Below the pieces are notes generated by a model that made no database searches, had not been told where the DNA came from, and saw nothing but the letters and a program-made list of their open reading frames with translations. From positions 1-7,215 of the forward strand of contig JBJOQZ010000068.1 of the NCBI GenBank assembly GCA_046049705.1: a DNA stretch of 7,215 bases, read 5' to 3'. Position numbers and translations under genes: made by a program. Of this stretch, positions 1 through 5,850 are shown in pieces (the stretch's first letter is position 1; every line of letters begins with the position of its first letter). Source of the stretch: DALYDD01 sp046049705 (lineage in GTDB: Bacteria > Patescibacteriota > Minisyncoccia > Phycocordibacterales > CAIZLB01).

Positions 1-1567
1 CTTCTTTACCAAGATCCATGGGCGCTGGAGCTGTTTTGGCATGAGACTGCTTAAGCTGCGGTTGAGCTGAGATGCTTTCACCAGGAAAATGCAAAAGTGT
101 ATTTATCTCACGGATTGAGAGCGGCAAAGCGCTTTCAGAGTCAAAAAGTCGATATGCAAACTTATGGAGTATAGCGGCTGTATCAGCACCATCTTTGACT
201 CGCTTGCATACTATCGAATTACCAAGCGGGTTCTCGAATTGATTAAATGCAGCCTCAATATCACCAACAATACGTTCTGCACGTTCTCTATTTGATGCAG
301 ATGCAACAATGCGGATATTCAACTCAATAATTGGGGAAGATATTTTTTGTGTAATTTGATCAAGTGCAATCTGATCGACAGTATCTTGTTTGTCATGTTT
401 TTTTTCTTCAGGCTTCTTTTTCTGGAATTCATCGACAAATCCTTTCCCTACTTCCCCTGCGGCTTTAGTAAAACGTCCAAAAAACGTATGCCGTATATCT
501 ATAGCATCTTTTACATTGTCTCCTTTACGGATGCTATCGAGCGCAGTTTTATATTGTTTTGTGTAATAATCCCCTACTGGATTGAAGATGAATTGAATTG
601 CAGCCCCTTCCCCATCTTTTTGCATCTGCGTAAGTGTATTTAAAATAACATTGAGCGGATCAAAATCAAATTGTTCATAGGTTTTGATTGGGTATACTTC
701 ATTTTTATTTAATGTTGCATATGATGCGACTGAAAATCCTTCTGAATTAAAAATATTATAATCATCTGTTTTTTCAACTATTTTTGCATCTGGAAAAACA
801 CCAAGAAATTGCTTTTCAAATAAATGTGTATTAACACTAGGTACAGAGACGTAAAACACAAATTCATTACTACTTTCTGATACCGCCAGCTCAACTGCAA
901 ACTGATCCTCTGAATCATGTTCCCCATGAGAAGAAGATACGGAAAGCATGCCAGCATAAAACTGCTCCATAGAAGAGATAATTTCTTTTAATGGACGAGA
1001 TGTTCCCTCACTACTTTTTTCTGGCAAGATAACTTCGTAGAGTGTCTTCCTGAGCGCCTTTGTTTCTGGGGCACTTTCATGAAGACCTGGTGTAGGCAAA
1101 CCCTTTTTTATATACTGCACCAAAAAGCGATGGAAATCATCTTCGAGGTGAGGGTTTCTGAGATGCCTAATTGTCTGAATGGTATTCATAATCCCCTCTT
1201 GATACATCTGAGAGACAAATTCTTCCATTTTCCTATCATGCTGTTCAGGACTAAGACTAAGTACAATTTCACCTGACTCCTGCATCTGTTCTTTTTGAGG
1301 TGGTACAGCACGAAAATGCTCATGTAGCACTTTTTCTGGTTCTTGTTTTGAGTAATGATGAATTGTTTCAGAGATAATATGCTCGCGCTCGTGAGATTGT
1401 GCAAATTGCTCTGGAGAAATCACCGCCTCTTCGCTAGCATGAGAAGATAAGGCCTGTTCAGCAAGCGCTTTTTTGTAAGCAAGTGCTTCAGCTTCTTTTT
1501 TAGTAATCGCATCTCTCAAGTATGCTAATTCTTCTTCAGGATTTCGAAACTGTTTTACATGTTCCAT
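1..1567 (-). CDS. Probable N-terminal part of a CPR-type type IV secretion / DNA-transfer ATPase (truncated by window edge)
   Basis: This is an open frame of 522 codons from the ATG at 1567 to the window edge with no stop; the C-terminal part lies outside. Residues 1-40 are charged and helix-prone (MEHVKQFRNPEEELAYLRDA). Residues ~100-180 are mostly helical, ~220-300 look like an alpha/beta domain (FYVSVPSVNTHLFEKQFLG, then DAKIVE and DDYNIFN), ~375-400 form a Lys/Glu-rich linker, and 412-500 form another alpha/beta domain ending in LREINTLLHFPG-like residues. The visible end, APAPMDLGKE, resembles the stretch just before the Walker A region in large CPR proteins usually annotated as type IV secretion DNA-binding (VirB4/VirD4/TraD-like) ATPases. 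That link is recalled family resemblance; no P-loop is visible here. The start is well fixed: an in-frame TAG lies two codons upstream, leaving only a TTG as an alternative. No signal peptide or membrane segment is seen. It follows map after 74 bp and has its own promoter. Confidence 0.6.
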   Translation of the reverse strand, partial: MEHVKQFRNPEEELAYLRDAITKKEAEALAYKKALAEQALSSHASEEAVISPEQFAQSHEREHIISETIHHYSKQEPEKVLHEHFRAVPPQKEQMQESGEIVLSLSPEQHDRKMEEFVSQMYQEGIMNTIQTIRHLRNPHLEDDFHRFLVQYIKKGLPTPGLHESAPETKALRKTLYEVILPEKSSEGTSRPLKEIISSMEQFYAGMLSVSSSHGEHDSEDQFAVELAVSESSNEFVFYVSVPSVNTHLFEKQFLGVFPDAKIVEKTDDYNIFNSEGFSVASYATLNKNEVYPIKTYEQFDFDPLNVILNTLTQMQKDGEGAAIQFIFNPVGDYYTKQYKTALDSIRKGDNVKDAIDIRHTFFGRFTKAAGEVGKGFVDEFQKKKPEEKKHDKQDTVDQIALDQITQKISSPIIELNIRIVASASNRERAERIVGDIEAAFNQFENPLGNSIVCKRVKDGADTAAILHKFAYRLFDSESALPLSIREINTLLHFPGESISAQPQLKQSHAKTAPAPMDLGKE

Positions 1568-1575
1568 GTACAACT

Positions 1576-1606
1576 AGTATAACAGAAAAAAATATACTCG
1601 CGTCAA
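1576..1606 (-). promoter_or_regulatory. Extended -10 promoter of the ATPase-like gene, probably leaderless
   Basis: On the minus strand TTGACG (1606-1601) is followed after 19 bp by TATACT (1581-1576), and the -10 is preceded by TG in the extended form TGTTATACT (1584-1576). The ATG at 1567 starts only 8 bases after the -10, so a start site 7-8 bases downstream would fall at or next to the initiation codon and give a leaderless mRNA. The 19-bp spacer is longer than ideal, but the extended -10 would compensate. The site lies in the intergenic gap after map. No start-site data exist here, so the call rests on motif match and position. Confidence 0.6.
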
Positions 1607-1641
1607 ACGCTTGCTACATAAGTATCCTGATTTTATTTATA

Positions 1642-2424
1642 TTAGACCCGCGTCAAAATTTCCGCTCCGTCTTTTGTAATGACAACAGTATGTTCAAAAT
1701 GCACACTTCGTCCTCCGTCTTCAGTGAGAATTGTGTACCCATCATCATCTATCACGATATCCCCTTTTTTTTCATTTATAATTGGCTCAATAGCAATCAC
1801 TAACCCTTCTTGCAATACAACTCCTTGATTTGGTTTAGAGAAATTTGGAACAAATGGATCTTCATGCACTTTATGTCCTACTCCATGTCCTCCGAGACCT
1901 TCAGCGAAATTGAAACCATAGGTCTTATGGTAATAGCCGAGAGTTTCTTCACAAGCATGACCAATATCACCAGTCTTCGCTCCAGCTCGAGCGGCAAAAA
2001 TGGCTGCTTCTAGACAAGCCGCTCCCGCTTCGAGAAGTTTTTGCCCTTTTATATCTAAGACCCCGACACCAATTGTGATTGCCGAATCAGTGATAAGGTC
2101 TTTATATTTGAGACCCATATCAAGAGTGACAATATCCCCTTCTTTGATGATATATTCTTTTTCTTGCGGAATACCATGTACCACTTGGTCATTTATAGAA
2201 AGACAAAGCGCCGATGGATAAGGACGATTGGCACCCCTTGGTGTATACCCCATAAATGCAGGTACACCTTCATACTGTTCACAAAGTGCCCTCGCCTCCA
2301 TCTCAAGTGCAACTGAAGAAACACCAGGAGCCACTTTGGCTTCTAGTGCCTTTAGGATAAGGGCCAATCTGCGGCCCCCTTCTCGCAAAATCGCAATCTC
2401 TTGTGGAGTTTTAAGTGAAATCAT
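1642..2424 (-). CDS. map: Type I methionine aminopeptidase
   Basis: This is a cytosolic metalloprotease that removes the initiator methionine from new proteins when the second residue is small. With the start at 2424 the protein has 260 residues, a normal length for the family. All metal ligands can be assigned: D102 (TLDMG), D113 (TDSA), H180 (GGHGVGH), E213 (AIEPII) and E244 (HFEHT). The active-site H83 (VVHGIP) and the conserved H187 (HEDP) are also present. An upstream in-frame ATG at 2472 would add 16 residues (MILVLDFEVIIVYRRR) that do not belong to the family. The MISLKTPQEI start fits the family N-terminus, so 2424 was chosen. No Shine-Dalgarno is visible. A CATAAT -10-like hexamer at 2446-2441 lies 16 bases upstream of the ATG without a good -35, so the gene may have a weak promoter or be read through from adk 91 bp upstream. 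Placement after secY and adk is the classical spc order. Confidence 0.96.
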   Translation of the reverse strand: MISLKTPQEIAILREGGRRLALILKALEAKVAPGVSSVALEMEARALCEQYEGVPAFMGYTPRGANRPYPSALCLSINDQVVHGIPQEKEYIIKEGDIVTLDMGLKYKDLITDSAITIGVGVLDIKGQKLLEAGAACLEAAIFAARAGAKTGDIGHACEETLGYYHKTYGFNFAEGLGGHGVGHKVHEDPFVPNFSKPNQGVVLQEGLVIAIEPIINEKKGDIVIDDDGYTILTEDGGRSVHFEHTVVITKDGAEILTRV

Positions 2425-2515
2425 GCGTCTACGATACACTATTATGACCTCAAAATCCAATACAAGTATCACTTATTTGAATCTGATTACTCTTCTTTAA
2501 CCAGGTGCAATCTTT

Positions 2516-3139
2516 CTATCCTACTAGTGCTTGTTGGATATCCTCTGCTACCTTTTCGATAGATTGCTCTCCATTGATATGAATATATCGATAACCTGCC
2601 GCCTGTTCAAAAAATCTAATCCCCTCCATGACATCACTTTCAAACCAATCAAGCCTCTTTTCTATTCGAGCATCGGTCTGATCATCAGCGCGCCCTTCTT
2701 TAGATGCTCGCTCTTGAATACGAGACTTTGACCACTCACGTGATACATCGATAAATATAACAACAGGTCGCACTCGTTCATAAAATTTCATAGCAGTATC
2801 GAGTACAAGTGCTTCTTCATAAGAACGCGGTGTGCCATCGATAAGCATATGCTCATCGCCAGTAAATTCATCTACAAGCAAATGTGCCCAATTCCAAACT
2901 GCCAAAAAGTCAGGCTGTTTTTCTCCTCCTTCCATGCGCTCTTTAGCAAGTCGACTTGAATATGTATCTTTAGCAATGAATTCTCGAAAGCGTGCACCAG
3001 TCTCAAGATGAAAAATTTTACGCTTTGAATCATGATTCTTGAGCAATGTCTCAATAATCTTTGCCTGTGTTCCTTTTCCACATCCTGACCGTCCAGTAAA
3101 AATAAATGTTTTTGGTTTCGAAAATTCTAGTGCGCTCAT
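2516..3139 (-). CDS. adk: Adenylate kinase-like nucleoside monophosphate kinase, short-LID form
   Basis: It transfers phosphate from ATP to a nucleoside monophosphate (AMP by position in the operon). From the start at 3139 it has 207 residues. The P-loop GRSGCGKGTQ is at 16-25, an NMP-site TG is at 47-48, and DGTPR at 101-105 matches the family DGFPR with Phe replaced by Thr. GRADDQ followed by RIEKRL at 149-163 matches the end of the LID. The long zinc-type LID domain is absent, as in short AK1 or UMP/CMP-kinase-like enzymes. The usual Asp in the family TGD(L/M)LR motif is Ala (ETGARFREF). Specificity for CMP or UMP therefore cannot be excluded. An in-frame ATG at 3151 overlaps the predicted -10 hexamer, so the start at 3139 (MSALEFSKPK) is preferred. 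It lies between secY and map, separated from secY by 300 bp of repeats and from map by 91 bp. Confidence 0.85.
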   Translation of the reverse strand: MSALEFSKPKTFIFTGRSGCGKGTQAKIIETLLKNHDSKRKIFHLETGARFREFIAKDTYSSRLAKERMEGGEKQPDFLAVWNWAHLLVDEFTGDEHMLIDGTPRSYEEALVLDTAMKFYERVRPVVIFIDVSREWSKSRIQERASKEGRADDQTDARIEKRLDWFESDVMEGIRFFEQAAGYRYIHINGEQSIEKVAEDIQQALVG

Positions 3140-3199
3140 GTATGCATACATAATAACATATCGTACTTTAACTACGATTATTATTGTTCATATTGAACA
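3138..3199. promoter_or_regulatory. Three dyad-symmetric sites around the adk promoter, possible operators
   Basis: Three inverted repeats are packed into 62 bp. ATGTATGCATACAT (3138-3151) is a perfect 14-bp palindrome running from the adk start codon into the -10. ATCGTA-N7-TACGAT (3160-3178) spans the -10/-35 spacer and the -35 position. TGTTCA-N3-TGAACA (3185-3199) lies just upstream. The symmetry is read directly from the sequence. A role as a repressor or activator site is an inference from placement, and short AT-rich dyads can occur by chance. Confidence 0.4.
3150..3158 (-). promoter_or_regulatory. Extended -10 promoter of adk
   Basis: The minus strand reads TGTTATTAT from 3158 to 3150, an extended -10 (TGn + TATTAT). 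No good -35 is found at 16-18 bp (the region reads ATCGTA), which extended -10 promoters tolerate. The ATG at 3139 starts 10 bases after the hexamer, so the predicted transcript has a leader of only a few bases or none. The upstream in-frame ATG at 3151 is part of the hexamer and could not be transcribed from here. Confidence 0.5.
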
Positions 3200-3224
3200 C
3201 AACAGAGAGCAGTATTGCATTTAC

Positions 3225-3281
3225 ATCCAAACGAAAAACGCCCCGATTCTTTTGCCTCCGCAGGCGTTAGCCGAGGACAGC
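3225..3281. repeat. Tandem hairpin-core repeat, copy 1
   Basis: This is a 57-bp unit beginning ATCCAAAC, then AAAAAC and CCCC blocks, then the core GCCTCCGCAGG (3254-3264) and CCGAGGACAGC (3271-3281). Within the core CCTC can pair with GAGG, and GGC with GCC around a GTTA loop. Copy 2 starts 71 bp further on and shares both the A-rich head and the core. On the minus strand the core contains GGAGG, but no start codon follows at a useful distance. No coding potential was recognised. Confidence 0.8.
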
Positions 3282-3295
3282 ACACTATATTTTGT

Positions 3296-3351
3296 ATCCA
3301 AACTAAAAACACCCCTTTCATTTTTCTTCTGCAGGTAATCCCGAGGACAGT
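3296..3351. repeat. Tandem hairpin-core repeat, copy 2 (degenerate core)
   Basis: This is a 56-bp unit sharing ATCCAAAC, AAAAAC and CCCC with copy 1 in the same order and spacing. It carries the right core half CCGAGGACAG and a mutated left half (CTTCTGCAGG instead of CCTCCGCAGG). The inner stem shrinks to GG/CC and the outer stem gains a mismatch, so this looks like a decaying copy. Confidence 0.75.
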
Positions 3352-3357
3352 ATTTAT

Positions 3358-3415
3358 ATATAGACGAAAGACCTTACAATTTGTTTGCCTCCGCAGGACG
3401 AAGTCCGAGGACAGC
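3358..3415. repeat. Tandem hairpin-core repeat, copy 3
   Basis: This copy has an intact core: GCCTCCGCAGG (3387-3397), then CCGAGGACAGC (3405-3415). The inner stem is GGAC/GTCC around a GAA loop, where copy 1 has GGC/GCC, so the loop region varies while pairing is kept. The head (ATAGACGAAAGACC) resembles those of copies 1 and 2 only loosely. Flanking arms place this copy inside a longer hairpin next to the secY stop. Confidence 0.75.
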
Positions 3416-3434
3416 AAATAAATTGTAAGGTCTT
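3368..3434 (-). terminator. Long hairpin downstream of secY, possible operon terminator or mRNA 3' end stabiliser
   Basis: AAGACCTTACAATTT (3368-3382) and its exact reverse complement (3420-3434) form a perfect 15-bp stem. After one mismatch it continues with TTTGC/GCAAA (3384-3388 and 3414-3418). The hairpin starts 5 bases after the secY stop on the minus strand. The 3' side runs TCTTTCGTCTATAT, a poor U-tract, so classical intrinsic termination is uncertain and processing or stabilisation is an alternative. The apical part is the core of repeat copy 3. Its position before a new promoter for adk fits a transcript boundary. Confidence 0.5.
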
Positions 3435-3439
3435 GAGTC

Positions 3440-4711
3440 TTAATATTCCCTCATCGCCAACTGAGCATCAAACTTCTTCACCATCTCAAGTACTACTGAA
3501 ACTGCAATCAAGAGAGATGTACCACCAATTGTAAGAGATTGATTTCCGGTAATACCAGAAACAATCACTGGAAGCACTGCTATGACACCTAAGAAGAATG
3601 CCCCAACGAGCGTGATTCGAGTCACCACCTTACCTAGATATTGCATAGTCGCTTCACCAGGACGTACACCAGGGATAAAGGCACCATTTTTCTGAAGATT
3701 CTCAGAAATAGCATGTGGATCAAAAGTTACCGCTGTATAGAAGAATGTAAAGAGAACAACAAGTACAAAGTATGCACCACCGTAGAACCACTGATTGCTC
3801 AATAGGCTATTTATTGTAGTGGCAGCACTTGCAACCCAAGGAAGACTTGTGTAAGAAAGGATATTAACAATCATTTGCGGGAACACAAGGATAGATAGAG
3901 CAAAAATGATTGGCATTACCCCAGATTGATTAAGTCTAAGTGGAAGGTATGTAGAAGCACCACCGTACATCTTACCACCTCGTACTTGCTTAGCGTATGT
4001 GACAGGGATAGATCTCTCTGCTTCTGTAATCATAATAACTGCATAGATCACGATAAGACCCACGATTGCAAATAGAGCATATGTAGTAGCAAGAGTAGGA
4101 TCAAAGTTTGCAGAGAGTGCAATAAGTGTTTGTGGAAGTTGAGCCACGATACCAGCAAAGATGATCATTGAGACACCATTTCCAATACCAAACTCAGTCA
4201 TGATTTCACCAAGCCACATGAGGAGCATAGAACCAGCTACGATAACAGAAACACTAACCAATAGACCAAATGATTCCATCTGTGGCATAACGCCTTGCTT
4301 TTGGAGCAATACAATAAAGCTAAAGGCTTGGATAATTGCAAGAGGGATAGTCAACCACCGTGAGTACTGTGCAATCTTCTTTCGGCCATACTCCCCTTCC
4401 TCAGTCGCCATAGCTTTAAGCTTTGGTGAAAGGACAGTCATGAGCTGCATGATAATTGATGCCGTAATATATGGACCAACACCAAGCATCACCACAGAAA
4501 GCACTGACAATCCACCTCCAGTAAACAAACTAAGAAGTCCTAGGAACTGATTTGAACCAAGGTACTGTGCGAGTGCAGCCTGATCAATACCTGGAACAGG
4601 AATAGCAGAAAGAAATCGGAAAATACCGAGTATAACTACTGCCATAATAATTCTATTGACAAGCGATCGATCTCCCACGATTGCCTTGAATTTGGTGATG
4701 ATTGTCTTCAT
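3440..4711 (-). CDS. secY: Protein translocase channel subunit SecY
   Basis: SecY is the membrane channel of the Sec translocon; with SecE/SecG and SecA or the ribosome it exports and inserts proteins. The protein has 423 residues, normal for the family, and about ten hydrophobic segments. Recognisable landmarks are the first helix after NRIIM (~20-36) with PVPGID (38-43) behind it, the plug and helix 2 region FTGGGLSVLSVVMLGVGPYI (63-82), and GIGNGVSMI (175-183). The cytosolic loop EAERSIPVTYAKQ (230-242) is followed by YLPLRLNQSGVMPIIFA. The FYTAVTFDP...ENLQKNGAFIPGVRPG block is at 324-352, and the end ...EMVKKFDAQLAMREY is the usual C-terminus. The gap to rplO is 12 bp, so the two are surely co-transcribed. 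There is no Shine-Dalgarno; the spacer reads TACAATATACAT before the ATG. About 290 bp without a gene follow the stop. Confidence 0.98.
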   Translation of the reverse strand: MKTIITKFKAIVGDRSLVNRIIMAVVILGIFRFLSAIPVPGIDQAALAQYLGSNQFLGLLSLFTGGGLSVLSVVMLGVGPYITASIIMQLMTVLSPKLKAMATEEGEYGRKKIAQYSRWLTIPLAIIQAFSFIVLLQKQGVMPQMESFGLLVSVSVIVAGSMLLMWLGEIMTEFGIGNGVSMIIFAGIVAQLPQTLIALSANFDPTLATTYALFAIVGLIVIYAVIMITEAERSIPVTYAKQVRGGKMYGGASTYLPLRLNQSGVMPIIFALSILVFPQMIVNILSYTSLPWVASAATTINSLLSNQWFYGGAYFVLVVLFTFFYTAVTFDPHAISENLQKNGAFIPGVRPGEATMQYLGKVVTRITLVGAFFLGVIAVLPVIVSGITGNQSLTIGGTSLLIAVSVVLEMVKKFDAQLAMREY

Positions 4712-4723
4712 ATGTATATTGTA

Positions 4724-5161
4724 CTACTTTATACTTCCTCCTGCAGCAATAATTTTTGCTTTTGCACTTTCTGACACTTCACAGTCAGATACATTGATTT
4801 TCTTTGAAATTTCCCCAGTACCAAGGATCTTAATAGCCTGTACTCGTCCTTTGTATGATGCAAGGATGCCTTTATTCATGATTGTTGAAGGAGTAACCTT
4901 CTCACCATCATTGAACACCGCAAGTGCAGTCAAGTTGATTGCAATAGGTTTGATTGCAAATGATTTGAATGAGTTTACACCTCGACCTCGCAATTTTGGA
5001 AGTCGCTTGATCATGTCTCGGATCTCAGGTCGGATTTTTCGTCCCGCTCGAGCTTTTTGCCCTTTTGTTCCTCGGCCAGATGTCTTACCACGCTTACCAC
5101 CACGACCTACTTGTCGAGATTTTGTGCGCTTTGTTTTTGGTTGAATATCGTGAATTTGCAT
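4724..5161 (-). CDS. rplO: 50S ribosomal protein uL15
   Basis: uL15 binds 23S rRNA and is a late-assembly protein of the large subunit. The protein has 145 residues, the usual length. The basic N-terminal extension holds the family signature GRGGKRGKTSGRGTKGQKAR (19-38), and PKLRGRG follows near 55-61. The globular C-terminal domain shows NLTALAVFNDGEKVTP, KILGTGEISKKI and SAKAKIIAAGG. The start MQIHDIQPK matches the family start. It lies 15 bp behind rpsE, where most bacteria carry rpmD (uL30) in between; no remnant is present. The spacer TTTAAATTTACATAT has no Shine-Dalgarno. The stop is TAG. Confidence 0.97.
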   Translation of the reverse strand: MQIHDIQPKTKRTKSRQVGRGGKRGKTSGRGTKGQKARAGRKIRPEIRDMIKRLPKLRGRGVNSFKSFAIKPIAINLTALAVFNDGEKVTPSTIMNKGILASYKGRVQAIKILGTGEISKKINVSDCEVSESAKAKIIAAGGSIK

Positions 5162-5176
5162 ATATGTAAATTTAAA

Positions 5177-5839
5177 TTATGACTGTCGACCACGAGGCTT
5201 TTTAACTGATGCCAAAGCTTTTACTGCAGCTTGAGCATTGTTGAGCTTATTTTTTGTTCCAGATCGGAGCTTTGCGATAATATCTTTTACTCCAGCAAGT
5301 TCGATAACGTCACGTACTGAGCTACCAGCTGCAATACCTTTTCCTGGAGCTGGCATCATTTCTACTCGTGCACTTGAGTACTTTGCCGCTACTTCATGTG
5401 CAATGCTTCCAGATTTTGTAAGGTTGAGCATAATCATGTGCTTCTTTGCACTTCGGAATGCTTTTTCTACTGCAAGAGCTGTATCTCCACCCTTTCCTGT
5501 ACCTACTCCAATGCGTCCTTTTCGGTCACCTGCAACAAGTGAAACTGCAAAGCTAAATCGTCGTCCTCCTGCAGCTACTCGAGTTACTCGTCGAATATCG
5601 ATAATCTTCTGATCAAATTCAGGTTTTGTCCGCTGTTCTCTTCGAGGACCACCAGATCGAGGACCACGGCCACGAGGACCACGGTCATTTGGACCGCCAC
5701 GTCGTCCGCCAAATCGAGGTGCAGGAGCTTGTTCTGTAGAAGCAGCTACCGGCGCAACTACTTGATCTTCAGTAGCTGGTGTAGAAGCAGTCTCAGCTTC
5801 AGTATTTGTATTGATTTGTGGGTTTGTTTCTTCAGTCAT
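5177..5839 (-). CDS. rpsE: 30S ribosomal protein uS5 with long disordered N-terminal extension
   Basis: uS5 sits near the mRNA entry site of the small subunit and contributes to decoding accuracy. The canonical part begins at about residue 74 (EFDQKIIDIRRVTRVAAGGR), with the double-stranded-RNA-binding-like domain GDRKGRIGVGTGKG at 104-117. The C-terminal domain follows with MPAPGKGIAAGSSVRDVIELAG (162-183). The total is 220 residues against about 165 usual. The additional N-terminus is low complexity: residues 1-37 are acidic and Thr/Ala-rich (EETNPQ, TEAETASTPATED), and 41-71 are Arg/Gly/Pro-rich with RGG-like repeats. The C-terminus is slightly short and ends KKPRGRQS. No internal Met is available at the conserved domain boundary, so the long form from 5839 stands. 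The gap to rplR is 11 bp, with TACATATTTTT before the ATG and no Shine-Dalgarno. Confidence 0.96.
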   Translation of the reverse strand: MTEETNPQINTNTEAETASTPATEDQVVAPVAASTEQAPAPRFGGRRGGPNDRGPRGRGPRSGGPRREQRTKPEFDQKIIDIRRVTRVAAGGRRFSFAVSLVAGDRKGRIGVGTGKGGDTALAVEKAFRSAKKHMIMLNLTKSGSIAHEVAAKYSSARVEMMPAPGKGIAAGSSVRDVIELAGVKDIIAKLRSGTKNKLNNAQAAVKALASVKKPRGRQS

Positions 5840-5850
5840 AAAAATATGTA

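Noticed and set aside
2425..2472. 16-residue N-terminal extension of map from an upstream ATG
   Set aside because: The extension lies outside the family domain and overlaps a -10-like CATAAT. The start at 2424 gives the normal N-terminus.
3140..3151. Upstream adk start at 3151 (MYAY...)
   Set aside because: This ATG is part of the predicted -10 hexamer and would not be in the transcript from that promoter.
3254..3264. GGAGG on the minus strand of the repeat core as a ribosome binding site
   Set aside because: No start codon follows at a suitable distance, and it lies within the paired part of the hairpin.
3225..3415. CRISPR array
   Set aside because: There are only three copies, one degenerate. 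Similarity covers most of the unit rather than leaving unique spacers of even length, and no cas gene is nearby.
3181..3421. Short open frames on both strands through the secY-adk gap (3215-3421 plus, 3181-3417 minus, 3039-3338 plus)
   Set aside because: They run through the repeat copies, which differ in length by non-multiples of three, and show no conserved protein pattern. The repeat and hairpin explanation fits better.
4656..5144. 162-codon open frame on the plus strand over rplO and the secY 5' end
   Set aside because: It is antisense to two clearly conserved genes, and its length follows from their codon use. The product has no family resemblance.
5238..5612. 124-codon plus-strand frame opposite rpsE
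   Set aside because: It is antisense to the conserved uS5 domain, with no recognisable motif.
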